From Pelagibius sp037652055 (GTDB lineage Bacteria; Pseudomonadota; Alphaproteobacteria; Kiloniellales; Kiloniellaceae): DNA of 64,000 nt. The position numbers were made by a program, and so were the translations under genes. Every line of letters starts with the position of its first letter. Positions within the stretch are counted from its first letter, which is position 1. The notes beneath the pieces are model-generated. The model did no database searches, had not been told where the DNA came from, and saw only the letters and a list, made by a program, of their open reading frames with translations. Positions 9,061 through 17,360 of the stretch are shown here, piece after piece. The stretch is taken from contig NZ_JBBKAH010000003.1 of NCBI RefSeq assembly GCF_037652055.1, positions 248,001 to 312,000 of the forward strand. The letters run 5' to 3'.

Positions 9061-9118
9061 ACGGCATGCGGTGTCGGGGAAACACCGCATGCCGTCAGGC
9101 CGCCCGCCCAGGGCGGGC
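9061..9118. terminator. Tandem hairpins between convergent cytochrome and YHS genes
   Basis: A perfect 14-bp stem (9061-9074 with 9082-9095, loop CGGGGAA) is followed by a second GC hairpin (CCCGCC/GGCGGG, about 9103-9118). They lie between two convergent genes. T-runs are short, so the terminator role is inferred from position and stem strength. Confidence 0.55.
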
Positions 9119-9176
9119 TTCCGAGACCAGAGGCGGAGCCGGTCTCCAGGTCCTTGCTGGACTAGGCTGTCGGACG

Positions 9177-9701
9177 TTATTGGGCGCCCAGGGTGACGCC
9201 CGCCGGCGGCGCAGCCTCGAGCTGCGCGTCGGCGAGGGGGCGGATGCGCGGCCAGTTGTTCTCCGCGCCGCGCAGGAAGCCCGGAACGTTCGTCTTCCAC
9301 TTGGCCTGAACGTCCTTGTTGAGGTTCAGGTACAGCTTGTCGTCGACGATCGCCCAGGCCGTCGGATCGCCATCGAACTTGCGGCCCATGGCGGTGCCAA
9401 AAGCGCAGAAGCCGCCGTACTGCGGGGCATACCTGGCCGGCGCGGCAACGAAGGCATCGCGGTGAGCGGCACTGGTGAAGCGGTAGGTAGCGCCGTCGTA
9501 CGCGGCGGTAAAGCGATCGTTACCCGCCACCGGCTTGCCCTCGGTGAAGTAGGCCACCACGTCGTAGCCGTGGACGGCATATCCATCGACGATGTTCACT
9601 TCCTCGACCGCCGCGGCGGCTTCGGTCATCGCCGGCACCACGGCGACGGCGAGGGACGCCGACAACAGGGCGCTACGAAAAGCTTTGATCATATTCGACA
9701 T
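9177..9701 (-). CDS. Periplasmic YHS-domain protein
   Basis: 174-residue protein with a Sec signal peptide (cleavage near AMTEAAAA, about residue 30). The YHS domain follows: VHGYDVVAYFTEGKPVAGNDRF, then ATYRFTSAAHRDAFVAAPARYAPQYGGFCAFG, ending in KLYLNLNKDVQAKWK. YHS domains are often linked to metal handling or metalloenzyme partners. It is convergent with the quinoprotein-cytochrome pair and divergent from an AraC regulator. A role beside the quinoprotein is only suggested by position. Confidence 0.85.
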   Translation of the reverse strand: MSNMIKAFRSALLSASLAVAVVPAMTEAAAAVEEVNIVDGYAVHGYDVVAYFTEGKPVAGNDRFTAAYDGATYRFTSAAHRDAFVAAPARYAPQYGGFCAFGTAMGRKFDGDPTAWAIVDDKLYLNLNKDVQAKWKTNVPGFLRGAENNWPRIRPLADAQLEAAPPAGVTLGAQ

Positions 9702-9787
9702 GACGTTTCACTCCAAAATGAACTCGGTTTCTCTCGGGCGGCGCGCGCCGGCCCTTGAGCAAAACCTAGCGACGCGGGCCTGACCTG

Positions 9788-10669
9788 TTGTCCGAAGAAA
9801 CACGCCGTTCGTCCGAAGATGCCGCCCTCTTTCCCTGGCTGAACCGCCACAGCCTGGGCGCCAGCGTGTTCTTTTCCGGCCGCCTGTGCGGCACCCAGGA
9901 CTACGTGGGGAGAAACGGCGGCCACCTGCACCTGGTGCGCCGTGGCCCGGTCGAACTGCGCGCAGCCGGCCAGCCGCCGCTGCGCATCGCGCGGCCCAGT
10001 CTCATCCTCTTCGCCCGCGCCACGGGGCACCGCATCGACGCCGACGAGGCCGCCGGCGCCGATCTGATCTGCGCCCAACTCGCTTTCGACAGCCCGGAGG
10101 CGGAGCTGCTGCTGCTCGGCTTCCCCGACCTGCTGGTCATCGCCCTGGATGACCTCGACGGCCTGGCGCCGGTGCTGCAGCGGCTCTTCGACGAAGCGTT
10201 CAGCGAGGACTTCGGACAGCGGGCGGCGGTGGACCTGCTCATCGAGCTTCTGCTGATCATGCTGCTGCGCCATTGCATCGCGCGGGGAACGCTGGAGCGG
10301 GGCCTGCTAGCCGGGCTCTCCGAGCCCAGGCTGGCGCGCGCCTTGTCCGCGATGCACGGCGCGCCGGAGCGTGCACTGAATCTTGAGCGCCTGGCGGAGA
10401 TCGCCGGCATGTCGCGCTCCACCTTCGCCGCCGCCTTCAAGGCCCGGGTCGGGGTCTCTCCCGGCGACTACCTGACCACCCTGCGCCTGGCGCTTGCCAA
10501 GCAGGCGCTGCTGGCCGGCCGGCCCCTCAAGGCGGTGGCCGCGGAGGCCGGCTACGCCAGCCCGACGGCCTTGGCCCGCGCCTTCCAGCGCCAGTTCGGC
10601 CTGGCGCCGCGGGACTGGCTGGCCCAGCGGGCAATGCCGGCCAAAATGGTTCGAACTCCAAGCCCCTGA
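9788..10669 (+). CDS. AraC-family transcriptional regulator (cupin_6 type)
   Basis: 293-residue regulator. The N-terminal half is a cupin-like ligand domain (GGHLHLVRRGPVELRAAGQPPLRIARPSLILFARATGHRI); the C-terminal half has two helix-turn-helix units, LNLERLAEIAGMSRSTFAAAFKARVGVSPGDYL and RPLKAVAAEAGYASPTALARAFQRQFGLAPRDW. The start is a TTG with no strong ribosome site, and no in-frame ATG lies nearby, so the start is uncertain by some residues. It is divergent from the YHS gene (86-base gap), the most likely target. Confidence 0.85.
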   Translation: MSEETRRSSEDAALFPWLNRHSLGASVFFSGRLCGTQDYVGRNGGHLHLVRRGPVELRAAGQPPLRIARPSLILFARATGHRIDADEAAGADLICAQLAFDSPEAELLLLGFPDLLVIALDDLDGLAPVLQRLFDEAFSEDFGQRAAVDLLIELLLIMLLRHCIARGTLERGLLAGLSEPRLARALSAMHGAPERALNLERLAEIAGMSRSTFAAAFKARVGVSPGDYLTTLRLALAKQALLAGRPLKAVAAEAGYASPTALARAFQRQFGLAPRDWLAQRAMPAKMVRTPSP

Positions 10670-10722
10670 GTCCGGCCGCTTAAGGGGGTCGATTCCGGCT
10701 CATCCGGCGGTAGAATGGCCGC

Positions 10723-11583
10723 ATGGTCGGGTCTCGGCGCTTCTCGCTCCTGCTCTTCTCCACCGCCGCACTGCTGCTCGCGGCCGCCCCGGCGCGCGCT
10801 CTCGACCCGGCGGCACTGACGGAGATGGAGACCCTGCTGCGCGACCTCGGCTTCGACCCCGGGCCGGTCGACGGCATCGTCGACGCCGATACCACCGAGG
10901 CTATCCGCCGGTACAAGGATTTCGCGGTGGCGCCCGGTGCGCCGGAGCCCAGCGCGGCGTTGCTGGACGAACTGCGCGGCGTCGCCGCCGCCTTCGCGGC
11001 CTTGAACGCGGCCAAGGTGAAGCCCGCCACGGCGGACACCATGCCGCCGCCCCTCCCCGTCCCCTTGCCAGACTTGGGTGCCGGGCCGGAGGAAACACCA
11101 GCACCAGAACTCGTCGCGGAAAAGGTTATCGTGCCGCCACCGCCGGCGCCGCCCAAGCTGAAGCCCCTCGACGCCGCGCCGGTGCCTGTCGAGCCGCAAG
11201 ACCAAGTCGCCGCCCTGCCGCCGCCAGACGCCGAAGCGGCGCCGGAAGCCGGCCCCTCCGCCGAAGCGCAGGGGCGGATCGACGCCGAGCTGGCGCCTTA
11301 TCGGCAGGAACTCGACAGCGGCAGCCTGACGACCGCGGCGCTGGCGAAGCGGTTCAACGACGAAGGCCGCAAGCTGCTGCAGGCCGCGCAGTACGACGAC
11401 GCCATCGTGAAATTCAGCGTGGCAATCTTCCTGGACCCCGGCTTCGCCGGCGCCTACTCCAACCGCGGCACCGCCTACCAGCGCGGCGCGCAAAGCGAAC
11501 GCGCCAAAGCCGACTTCGACAAGGCGAAGGCACTGGGCTTCGGCGGCTTCCGCCTGCGTGACGGCTCCAATCCGCTGAACTAA
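10723..11583 (+). CDS. Exported peptidoglycan-binding and TPR protein
   Basis: 286-residue protein with a signal peptide (cleavage near APARALDP, about residue 26). A PG_binding_1-like domain lies at about 30-65 (METLLRDLGFDPGPVDGIVDADTTEAIRRYKDF), then a long Pro/Ala-rich linker (about 105-185) and a C-terminal TPR pair (AKRFNDEGRKLLQAAQYDDAIVKFSVAIFLDPGFAGAYSNRGTAYQ...). Such proteins usually sit at the cell wall. It is convergent with pqqE with a 9-base gap, so it belongs to a different unit from the PQQ genes. Confidence 0.8.
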   Translation: MVGSRRFSLLLFSTAALLLAAAPARALDPAALTEMETLLRDLGFDPGPVDGIVDADTTEAIRRYKDFAVAPGAPEPSAALLDELRGVAAAFAALNAAKVKPATADTMPPPLPVPLPDLGAGPEETPAPELVAEKVIVPPPPAPPKLKPLDAAPVPVEPQDQVAALPPPDAEAAPEAGPSAEAQGRIDAELAPYRQELDSGSLTTAALAKRFNDEGRKLLQAAQYDDAIVKFSVAIFLDPGFAGAYSNRGTAYQRGAQSERAKADFDKAKALGFGGFRLRDGSNPLN

Positions 11584-11592
11584 CCGGCTGAG

Positions 11593-12720
11593 CTAGACGA
11601 GCGTCTCCGGTACCTTCTGCGCCGCCGCCTCGCCGGCCTTTCGGGTGCGGTAGGTGAAGTCCTGCACGTCCTTGCCGGACTCCGCCGTCGCCAGCGCCTG
11701 CATCTCGGCGTGCAACGGCGACTTTGCGCAGGCCGGATCGACGGTCCCCGCCTCGCCGGTCAGCGCGAAGGCCTGGCAGCGGCAGCCGCCCCAGTCGATC
11801 TCCTTGCGCTCGCAGGAGCGGCAGGGTTCCGGCATCCACGCCGTGCCGCGGTAGGCCTTGAAAGCTTCCGAGTTCTCCCAGATGTCGCGCAGGCCGCGCT
11901 CGGTCACGCGGTCGAAGGTCAGGCTGGTGATGGACTCTGCCGCGTGGCAGGGCAGCACCTTGCCCGCTGGTGAAATATTCAGGAACTGGCGGCCCCAGCC
12001 GCCCATGCAGGACTTCGGACGCCGCGCGTAGTAGTCCGGCACCACGTAGTCGATCACCATGATCCCCTTGAGGCGCTCGCGCGCCGCCTCCACCACCGCC
12101 GTCGCGTCTTCCAGCTGTGCACGGCTCGGCATCAGGGCGGCGCGGTTGAGGTAGGCCCAGCCGTAGTACTGCACGTGGGCGATCTCGACGCGCTGTGCGC
12201 CGAGGTCCTCGGCCAGCGTCAGCAGGTCCTCCAGATGCGCCAGGTTCTGGCGATGCACCACCATGTTGAGGGTCAGCGGCAGGCCGCTGTCCTTCACCCA
12301 GCGCGCGCACTCCAGTTTCTTGGCGAAGCCGCCCTGATAGCCGCCGATACGATCGCAACCCGCTGCCTCGCTGTCCTGGAAGCTGAGCTGCACGTGGTCG
12401 AGTCCCGCCTTCACGAGCGCCTGAAGACGATCGCGGCTCAATAGCACGCCGGCGGTGATGAGATTGGTGTAGATCCCCGCCGCCGAGGCGGCCGCGACCA
12501 GCTCTTCCAGGTCGCGGCGCGCCGTCGGCTCCCCCCCGGAGAAGTGAATCTGCAGCACGCCGAGGTCGGCGGCTTCCTCGATCACCGCCCGCCACTGCGC
12601 GGTGGTGAGTTCGGCGCTCGCCGCCTCCAGCGCCAGCGGGTTGGAGCAATAGGGGCACTGCAGCGGACAGCGGTGCGTCAGCTCGGCGAGGATGGCGAGA
12701 GGAAAACCGAGATCGCTCAT
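11593..12720 (-). CDS. pqqE: PqqE, radical SAM peptide cyclase for PQQ biosynthesis
   Basis: 375-residue SPASM/twitch radical SAM enzyme that makes the first Glu-Tyr carbon-carbon cross-link in PqqA. The radical SAM cluster motif CPLQCPYC is near residue 18, followed by FSGGEPTAR. Auxiliary cluster cysteines are seen in KSCMGGWG, LPCHAAES and the C-terminal CRSCERKEIDWGGCRCQA. The chosen start (MSDLGFPLAILAELTHRC) overlaps pqqD by 4 bases; a longer in-frame reading runs through pqqD and is not real. Last gene of the pqqABCDE operon. Confidence 0.97.
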   Translation of the reverse strand: MSDLGFPLAILAELTHRCPLQCPYCSNPLALEAASAELTTAQWRAVIEEAADLGVLQIHFSGGEPTARRDLEELVAAASAAGIYTNLITAGVLLSRDRLQALVKAGLDHVQLSFQDSEAAGCDRIGGYQGGFAKKLECARWVKDSGLPLTLNMVVHRQNLAHLEDLLTLAEDLGAQRVEIAHVQYYGWAYLNRAALMPSRAQLEDATAVVEAARERLKGIMVIDYVVPDYYARRPKSCMGGWGRQFLNISPAGKVLPCHAAESITSLTFDRVTERGLRDIWENSEAFKAYRGTAWMPEPCRSCERKEIDWGGCRCQAFALTGEAGTVDPACAKSPLHAEMQALATAESGKDVQDFTYRTRKAGEAAAQKVPETLV

Positions 12721-13004
12721 GCCGCCAGTATCCGCTTGTCGGCGAGGTCCTGCAGCAGAGCGCCGACGTCCTTCAGAATGACGTCGCGCGGCGCCGCGAA
12801 GGTCGCCGCCAGGTCGTCGACGATTTCGCCCACCGAGGCGGCGCCGTCGCAGCGCTTGACGATCTCCAGTGCGATGGTGTCCAGCACGAAAAGCCGCTCC
12901 GGCGCCAGGATGACCCACTGGTCGCGCTGCTTGTCGAAGCGCAGCTTCACGCCCACCGGCAGGCCGGGCACCGACTTCTCGGTGATGGTGATGCGCTCCG
13001 CCAT
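12717..13004 (-). CDS. pqqD: PqqD, PqqA-binding chaperone
   Basis: 95-residue protein of the PqqD (RRE) family that binds the PqqA peptide and presents it to PqqE. Typical motifs are seen: LPVGVKLRFDKQRDQWVILAPERLFVLDTIALEIVKRCDG and the C-terminal VILKDVGALLQDLADKRIL. It is a separate gene here, not fused to PqqC or PqqE. It lies 9 bases after pqqC and overlaps pqqE by 4 bases, so translation is probably coupled. Confidence 0.97.
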   Translation of the reverse strand: MAERITITEKSVPGLPVGVKLRFDKQRDQWVILAPERLFVLDTIALEIVKRCDGAASVGEIVDDLAATFAAPRDVILKDVGALLQDLADKRILAA

Positions 13005-13013
13005 GTCGCCTCG

Positions 13014-13856
13014 CTAGAGATCCAGTTCCGTCACCGGCACGCAGCCCTCCGGCACGAAAGCGCCGGGCGGGATGTGTCCGGGCGACACATAGGCATGGTA
13101 GAGCGCATCGAGCTGCGCCCACAAGACGTCGGTCTTGAAGCGCACCGCTGCCAGCACCTGTTCCTGCTGGTCGCGCGTGCGCGCCTCGCGCAGCACGTAG
13201 TCGAGGCCGAACTTCACGTCGTCGGGCGCCTCGGTGAGCCTGCGCTTGAAGTAGGCGATGGTGCGCTCATTGGCGAAGTCGTAGTGCTCCAGCAGGCCGG
13301 CGATACGCTCCTTGTGGATCTTCGGCGCGAAGAGTTCGGTGAGCGAGGAAGCGATGGCTTCTAGAAGCGACTTCTCACCCACGAAGTGCACGTAAGCCTG
13401 CACCGCAAAGCGCGTGGCCGGCAGCATGCCGGCGCCGGAGACGACATATGCACGGTCCAGGCCGACGCCCTCGGCCAGCACCAGCCAGCGCTCGATACCG
13501 CCCTCGTTACCCCCCTCGCCCTGGGCCGATCCGTCATGGTCCTCGATGCGCTTGCGCCATTCTCGGCGCAACTCGAGATCCTCCATACGCGATAGAATGG
13601 TCGCGTCCTTCAAGGGGATATGGCTCTGGTAGCAGTAGCGGTTCAGAACCCAGGCCTGCACCTGGCCGTGGTTGCACCTGCCGCCGTGCAACAGCTTGTG
13701 GAAGGGATGCAGCGAGTGGTAGCGCTCGGCACCGATCTGGCGGATGCGCTCCTCGAACTCCTCCCGCGACAGCAGGCGCCCCCCGGAAGGCGACGGCGCC
13801 AGAGGAGTCACGATATCTGCGGCAGGCGAAGCCGCTGAAGTAGATGCCGGGGTCAT
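13014..13856 (-). CDS. pqqC: PqqC, pyrroloquinoline-quinone synthase
   Basis: 280-residue cofactorless oxidase that performs the final ring closure and oxidation to PQQ. Family motifs include RYHSLHPFHKLLHGG, NRYCYQSHIPLKDA, RIEDHDG, the FVGEKSLLEAIASSLTELFAP helix and ARTRDQQEQVLAAVRFKTDVLWAQLDALYHAY. About 25 Ser/Ala/Pro-rich residues precede the conserved part, making it slightly longer than the usual 250. Its ATG overlaps the pqqB stop by 4 bases. Confidence 0.97.
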   Translation of the reverse strand: MTPASTSAASPAADIVTPLAPSPSGGRLLSREEFEERIRQIGAERYHSLHPFHKLLHGGRCNHGQVQAWVLNRYCYQSHIPLKDATILSRMEDLELRREWRKRIEDHDGSAQGEGGNEGGIERWLVLAEGVGLDRAYVVSGAGMLPATRFAVQAYVHFVGEKSLLEAIASSLTELFAPKIHKERIAGLLEHYDFANERTIAYFKRRLTEAPDDVKFGLDYVLREARTRDQQEQVLAAVRFKTDVLWAQLDALYHAYVSPGHIPPGAFVPEGCVPVTELDL

Positions 13857-14800
13857 AACGTGATCTCCATGCCGTCGTAGGCGACTTCCCAGCCCGCCTG
13901 CTCCACCGCGGCCCGCTCGGGCGAGTCGGCCAGCAGGATCGGATTGGTATTGTTGATGTGGATGAACACCTTGCGGGCGACGGGGCTGTCGGCGAAGGTC
14001 GCCAGCGTGCCATCAGGACCGGAAAGGCTCATGTGGCCCATGCGGCGTCCGGTCTTGCTGCCGGCGCCCTGCAACCGCATCTCGTCGTCCTGCCACAGGG
14101 TGCCATCGAACATCATCAGGTCGGCGCCCTGCATTTCGGTGCGCAGGGTGTCGCAAGGCTGCGCACAGGCCGGCACATAGAGGAAGCGGCGCGGGCCGTG
14201 TCCATTGCTGCTGCCGGTCTCGATCCTCAGCGCGATGGTGTCTTCCTCGACGGTGCCGAAGTTGCCGTCGCCGGCCTTGTCGTCCTCCAGGTACAGCGCC
14301 ACCTTGCCGGGCACCGCAAAGGGCGTGATGACGACGCCGAGATCCTCGCCCTCCTTGCTCTGCGGCCGGAAGCCCTCGCCCAGGCGGATCTGCCGGCGGT
14401 CGACGAATTCCGGATTCAGCACGTTGAAGATCGTGTTGTCGCGCAGCACCGCGAGCACGCGCCCGGTGGCATAGACCGCCAGTGGGTGCCGCTCGCGCAG
14501 GGTGAGCAGGCCGGTCACGTGGTCGACGTCGCCATTGGTCAGCACCACGGCGCGGATCGGGCTGTGCCGCACCCCGGCGCGCGGATGCATCGGGCGGTTG
14601 TCGTTGATCTGCTGGCGCAGGTCGGGCGAAGCGTTCAGCAGCACCCAGTTGTCGCCGTCGGCCGAAACCGCCACGGACGACTGGCTCGACGGGCGCGCCA
14701 GCGGATCGCCGCGCCGCGCACGCTGCGAAGCTTCGTTGTTGCTGTTCCACTGCGGAAAGCCGCCGCCGGCCGCGGCGCCCAGTACCAGGACCTGTAGCAC
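13853..14800 (-). CDS. pqqB: PqqB, metallo-beta-lactamase-fold PQQ biosynthesis protein
   Basis: 315-residue protein (from the GTG at 14800) of the PqqB family, a metallo-hydrolase-fold oxygenase acting on the cross-linked PqqA-derived intermediate. Conserved features: VLVLGAAAGGGFPQWN at the N-terminus, VVLTNGDVDHVTGLLTLRE, FDGTLWQDDEM, GHMSLSG and FIHINNTNPIL. Longer in-frame starts up to 14905 would enter the hairpin between pqqA and pqqB and add residues the family lacks, so the GTG at 14800 (or 14803) was chosen. Confidence 0.95.
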   Translation of the reverse strand: MLQVLVLGAAAGGGFPQWNSNNEASQRARRGDPLARPSSQSSVAVSADGDNWVLLNASPDLRQQINDNRPMHPRAGVRHSPIRAVVLTNGDVDHVTGLLTLRERHPLAVYATGRVLAVLRDNTIFNVLNPEFVDRRQIRLGEGFRPQSKEGEDLGVVITPFAVPGKVALYLEDDKAGDGNFGTVEEDTIALRIETGSSNGHGPRRFLYVPACAQPCDTLRTEMQGADLMMFDGTLWQDDEMRLQGAGSKTGRRMGHMSLSGPDGTLATFADSPVARKVFIHINNTNPILLADSPERAAVEQAGWEVAYDGMEITL

Positions 14801-14901
14801 CACCCCTCGACCCAAGGCTGGCCCCGTGTCAGCCGTCCGGCCACAACCGCATGCTCCTCGCATGGGGGAGAGCCGCCGGCCGCCAAGCACCGGGGCGATC
14901 A

Positions 14902-14957
14902 ACAAAAGAAAAAGGCCGGGGCTCCGCCGAACGGGCGTCCGACAGCGATCCCGGCCT
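14902..14957 (-). terminator. Attenuator-like terminator between pqqA and pqqB
   Basis: On the minus strand an 8-bp stem AGGCCGGG...CCCGGCCT (arms at 14950-14957 and 14913-14920) encloses a 29-base loop that can pair further. It is followed at once by TTTTTCTTTTG. It stands 27 bases after the pqqA stop and 100 bases before pqqB, so it should stop most transcripts after pqqA and let some read through. Confidence 0.75.
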
Positions 14958-14983
14958 CTATCGTGCTCCCGTCGGGGGCAGAA

Positions 14984-15061
14984 TCAAAGATCCGCGCAGG
15001 CGTAGCTGTTGATTTCCATGCCGACGGAGATTTCGACGATTTTCGGGGTAGTCCAGCTCAT
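14984..15061 (-). CDS. pqqA: PqqA, PQQ precursor peptide
   Basis: 25-residue peptide MSWTTPKIVEISVGMEINSY-ACADL. The Glu and Tyr that become PQQ are E16 and Y20, spaced as the required EXXXY. A strong ribosome site, GAGGAGGAATGC, lies just before ATG and fixes the start; the longer in-frame reading upstream is spurious. First gene of the pqq operon, followed by a terminator-like hairpin that probably makes pqqA mRNA more abundant than pqqBCDE. Confidence 0.97.
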   Translation of the reverse strand: MSWTTPKIVEISVGMEINSYACADL

Positions 15062-15446
15062 GCATTCCTCCTCTGGGGATAGGGGCTTCTGGGCGCTGTC
15101 CCGGCGGCCCTTCTTTAATCCGACCTTTCGCGCGATGCCCTGTCTGGCGAACCGGTAGGCGGTTTCCCGTGACCTGCTCGGTTCCCTGAGCACCGTGGCG
15201 CCATGTTAACGAAGGCCCCCGGGAGCGCCCACCCTACTAAAGTCGCATAGACCGGGACCTCTGGGGCTTCAAAGGCCTATGCATTCCAGCACTTTGGCCG
15301 CCAGTTTGTAACGGTTTCAAGGCTTTGGCCGGGTTGCCGCCGGGATACGATCTGCGCGGGAATATTGTCCGCTTCGATTAACCAAGGCTGAAGGCGAAAG
15401 CGGTACAAAGGGTGCGCTCGACCACAGCCGCGCCGCAGGCCTCTTC
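15062..15446. other. Divergent intergenic region, pqqA / histidine kinase
   Basis: 385 bases without a gene between pqqA (left) and the PAS histidine kinase (right). It must hold the pqqA promoter and probably the kinase promoter. I see no clear repeat or convincing -35/-10 pair. Confidence 0.5.
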
Positions 15447-17360
15447 ATGCCCACCGGGTTCCTCTCACTGACGCAAGCTCGCGAACTGCTTGCCTGCCGC
15501 CTGTGCCGGCGAATCACCCTGTTGGTCTGCCTCAGCATTCTCGCGGTCGAGATGGCGTTCCTGCTGCCCTCCTACCTGAAGCGCCAGGAGGCGCTCTACG
15601 AGCACCAGGAAACGGAGGCCCTGCAGATAACGAAGGCGGCGCTGGGCTGGTACGAGAAGCACAGCCCGGCGGAGATCCTGGAACAGAGCTGGCCCGCCTT
15701 TGCCCAGGTCTCTGTCGAAGGCATGGCGATCTACGCCGAGGACGGAAGGCTGCTGGCCGCCGCAGGCAGGCGTCCCGTCCTGGCCCCCCTGGCGCGCAGC
15801 GGCGCAACGGAGCGCTCGCTCGCCCGCGGCGACGACCCGACCGTGCGCCGCTCCGACGGCAACAGCCACGAGATCCTGTGGCCGCCGGTGGTCAGCGGCC
15901 TGCCCTTCACCGCCGTCGCCCGGCTCGACACCACCGCGATCGAACGGGACCTGGCCGCCTACGTGCTGCGCATCGCGGCACTGATCCTGATCCTCTCCCT
16001 CATTGTCTCCGGCGTGACCGTCGCGGTGATCGGCCGCAGCGTGCTGAACCCGCTGCTGGCGATCCACCGCAACCTCACGGCGGCGCACGCCGATCCGCTG
16101 AACGCGGAGCACTATAAGCTCGACATCGAGGCGGACAACGAGATCGGCGAGACGGTCACCGCGCTGAACGCCCTGCTCAGCCGCCTGTCCGACATTCGGC
16201 GCAAAGACCTGCACGCGCGCGAAAAGCGGTTCGAGGATTTTGCCGCTTCCAGCTCCGACTGGTTCTGGGAGATGGACGAAGAGCTACGCTTTTGCTTTTT
16301 CTCCGAGCGCTACACCGCCGTCACCGGCGTCCCCGAGAGCTTGCTGATGGGCAAGACGCGCCGGGAAACCGGCATTCCCAATGTCGATCCCAAGGTCTGG
16401 CAGCAACAGCTGGAAGACCTGGACGCGCACCGCCCCTTCCGCAACTTCGTGCACCCGCGCCAGAAGCCGAACGGCGAGACGGTGTGGCTGTCGATCAACG
16501 GCAATCCCTGGTTCGACAAGGACGGCACCTTCCGCGGCTACCGCGGCACCGGGCGCGACATCACCGACCAGGTGGCGATCCAGAAAGCCTTGCTGACGGC
16601 CAAGGAAGAAGCGGAAACCGCCAACCGCACGAAGTCGGAGTTCCTCGCCAACATCAGCCACGAGCTGCGCACGCCCCTGAATGCCATCATCGGCTTTTCC
16701 GAACTGATGATGGCACAGCAGCCGGGACTTGGCGGCAATCCCAAGCACCAGGGTTACCTGGAGGACATCCACAGCTCCGGCCTGCACCTGCTGAGCCTCA
16801 TCAACGACATTCTCGACCTCTCCAAGATCGAGGCCGGTGCCGACGAGCTCGACGAGGAAATCCTCAACGTCGGCGAACTGGCCGGCACGGTCATGCGGGT
16901 GGTGCGCCAGCGGGCCGAGACTTCCGGCGTGAGGATCGCCTGCAGTGCGGCCGCGGAACTTCCGGCACTGCGCGCCGACGAGCGCAAGCTGAAGCAGGCG
17001 CTGCTGAACCTGCTGGTCAACGCGATCAAGTTCACACCCGAAGGCGGCGAGGTCGAACTCCACATCCGCTGCGGCGGGGACAGCGGATACGTCTTCGAGG
17101 TGCGTGACAACGGCATCGGCATGGCGCCCGAGGACATTCCGGTCGCGCTGCGCCAGTTCGGCCAGATCGACAGCGCGCTGAACCGCAAGTACGAGGGTAC
17201 CGGTCTCGGCCTGCCGCTGACCAAAGCGCTGATCGAGATGCACGGCGGCAGCCTGGAGTTGGAAAGCCGCCTCGGCGAGGGCACCACCGCCACTCTCATC
17301 CTCCCCGCCTGGCGCATCGCGGCGTCACCGGACGCCCTCCGGAGCGCCACGGCGGTCTAG
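15447..17360 (+). CDS. Membrane PAS-domain sensor histidine kinase (orphan)
   Basis: 637-residue sensor kinase. Order: TM1 about 23-44, periplasmic sensor domain about 45-172, TM2 about 176-198, HAMP about 198-255, PAS/PAC about 262-383 (SDWFWEMDEELRFCFFSERYTAVTG ... GYRGTGRDITD), dimerisation domain with phospho-acceptor His405 in SHELRTPLNA, and an ATPase domain with NLLVNAIKF, DNGIGM and GTGLGLPL. No response regulator gene is adjacent. The sensory ligand is unknown. It is divergent from pqqA, so control of PQQ-dependent oxidation is possible but not shown. Its stop overlaps the convergent SLC13 gene by 4 bases. Confidence 0.92.
   Translation: MPTGFLSLTQARELLACRLCRRITLLVCLSILAVEMAFLLPSYLKRQEALYEHQETEALQITKAALGWYEKHSPAEILEQSWPAFAQVSVEGMAIYAEDGRLLAAAGRRPVLAPLARSGATERSLARGDDPTVRRSDGNSHEILWPPVVSGLPFTAVARLDTTAIERDLAAYVLRIAALILILSLIVSGVTVAVIGRSVLNPLLAIHRNLTAAHADPLNAEHYKLDIEADNEIGETVTALNALLSRLSDIRRKDLHAREKRFEDFAASSSDWFWEMDEELRFCFFSERYTAVTGVPESLLMGKTRRETGIPNVDPKVWQQQLEDLDAHRPFRNFVHPRQKPNGETVWLSINGNPWFDKDGTFRGYRGTGRDITDQVAIQKALLTAKEEAETANRTKSEFLANISHELRTPLNAIIGFSELMMAQQPGLGGNPKHQGYLEDIHSSGLHLLSLINDILDLSKIEAGADELDEEILNVGELAGTVMRVVRQRAETSGVRIACSAAAELPALRADERKLKQALLNLLVNAIKFTPEGGEVELHIRCGGDSGYVFEVRDNGIGMAPEDIPVALRQFGQIDSALNRKYEGTGLGLPLTKALIEMHGGSLELESRLGEGTTATLILPAWRIAASPDALRSATAV

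Noticed and set aside
14801..14905. N-terminal extension of PqqB to 14905
   Set aside because: Adds residues absent from the family and begins inside the pqqA/pqqB terminator.
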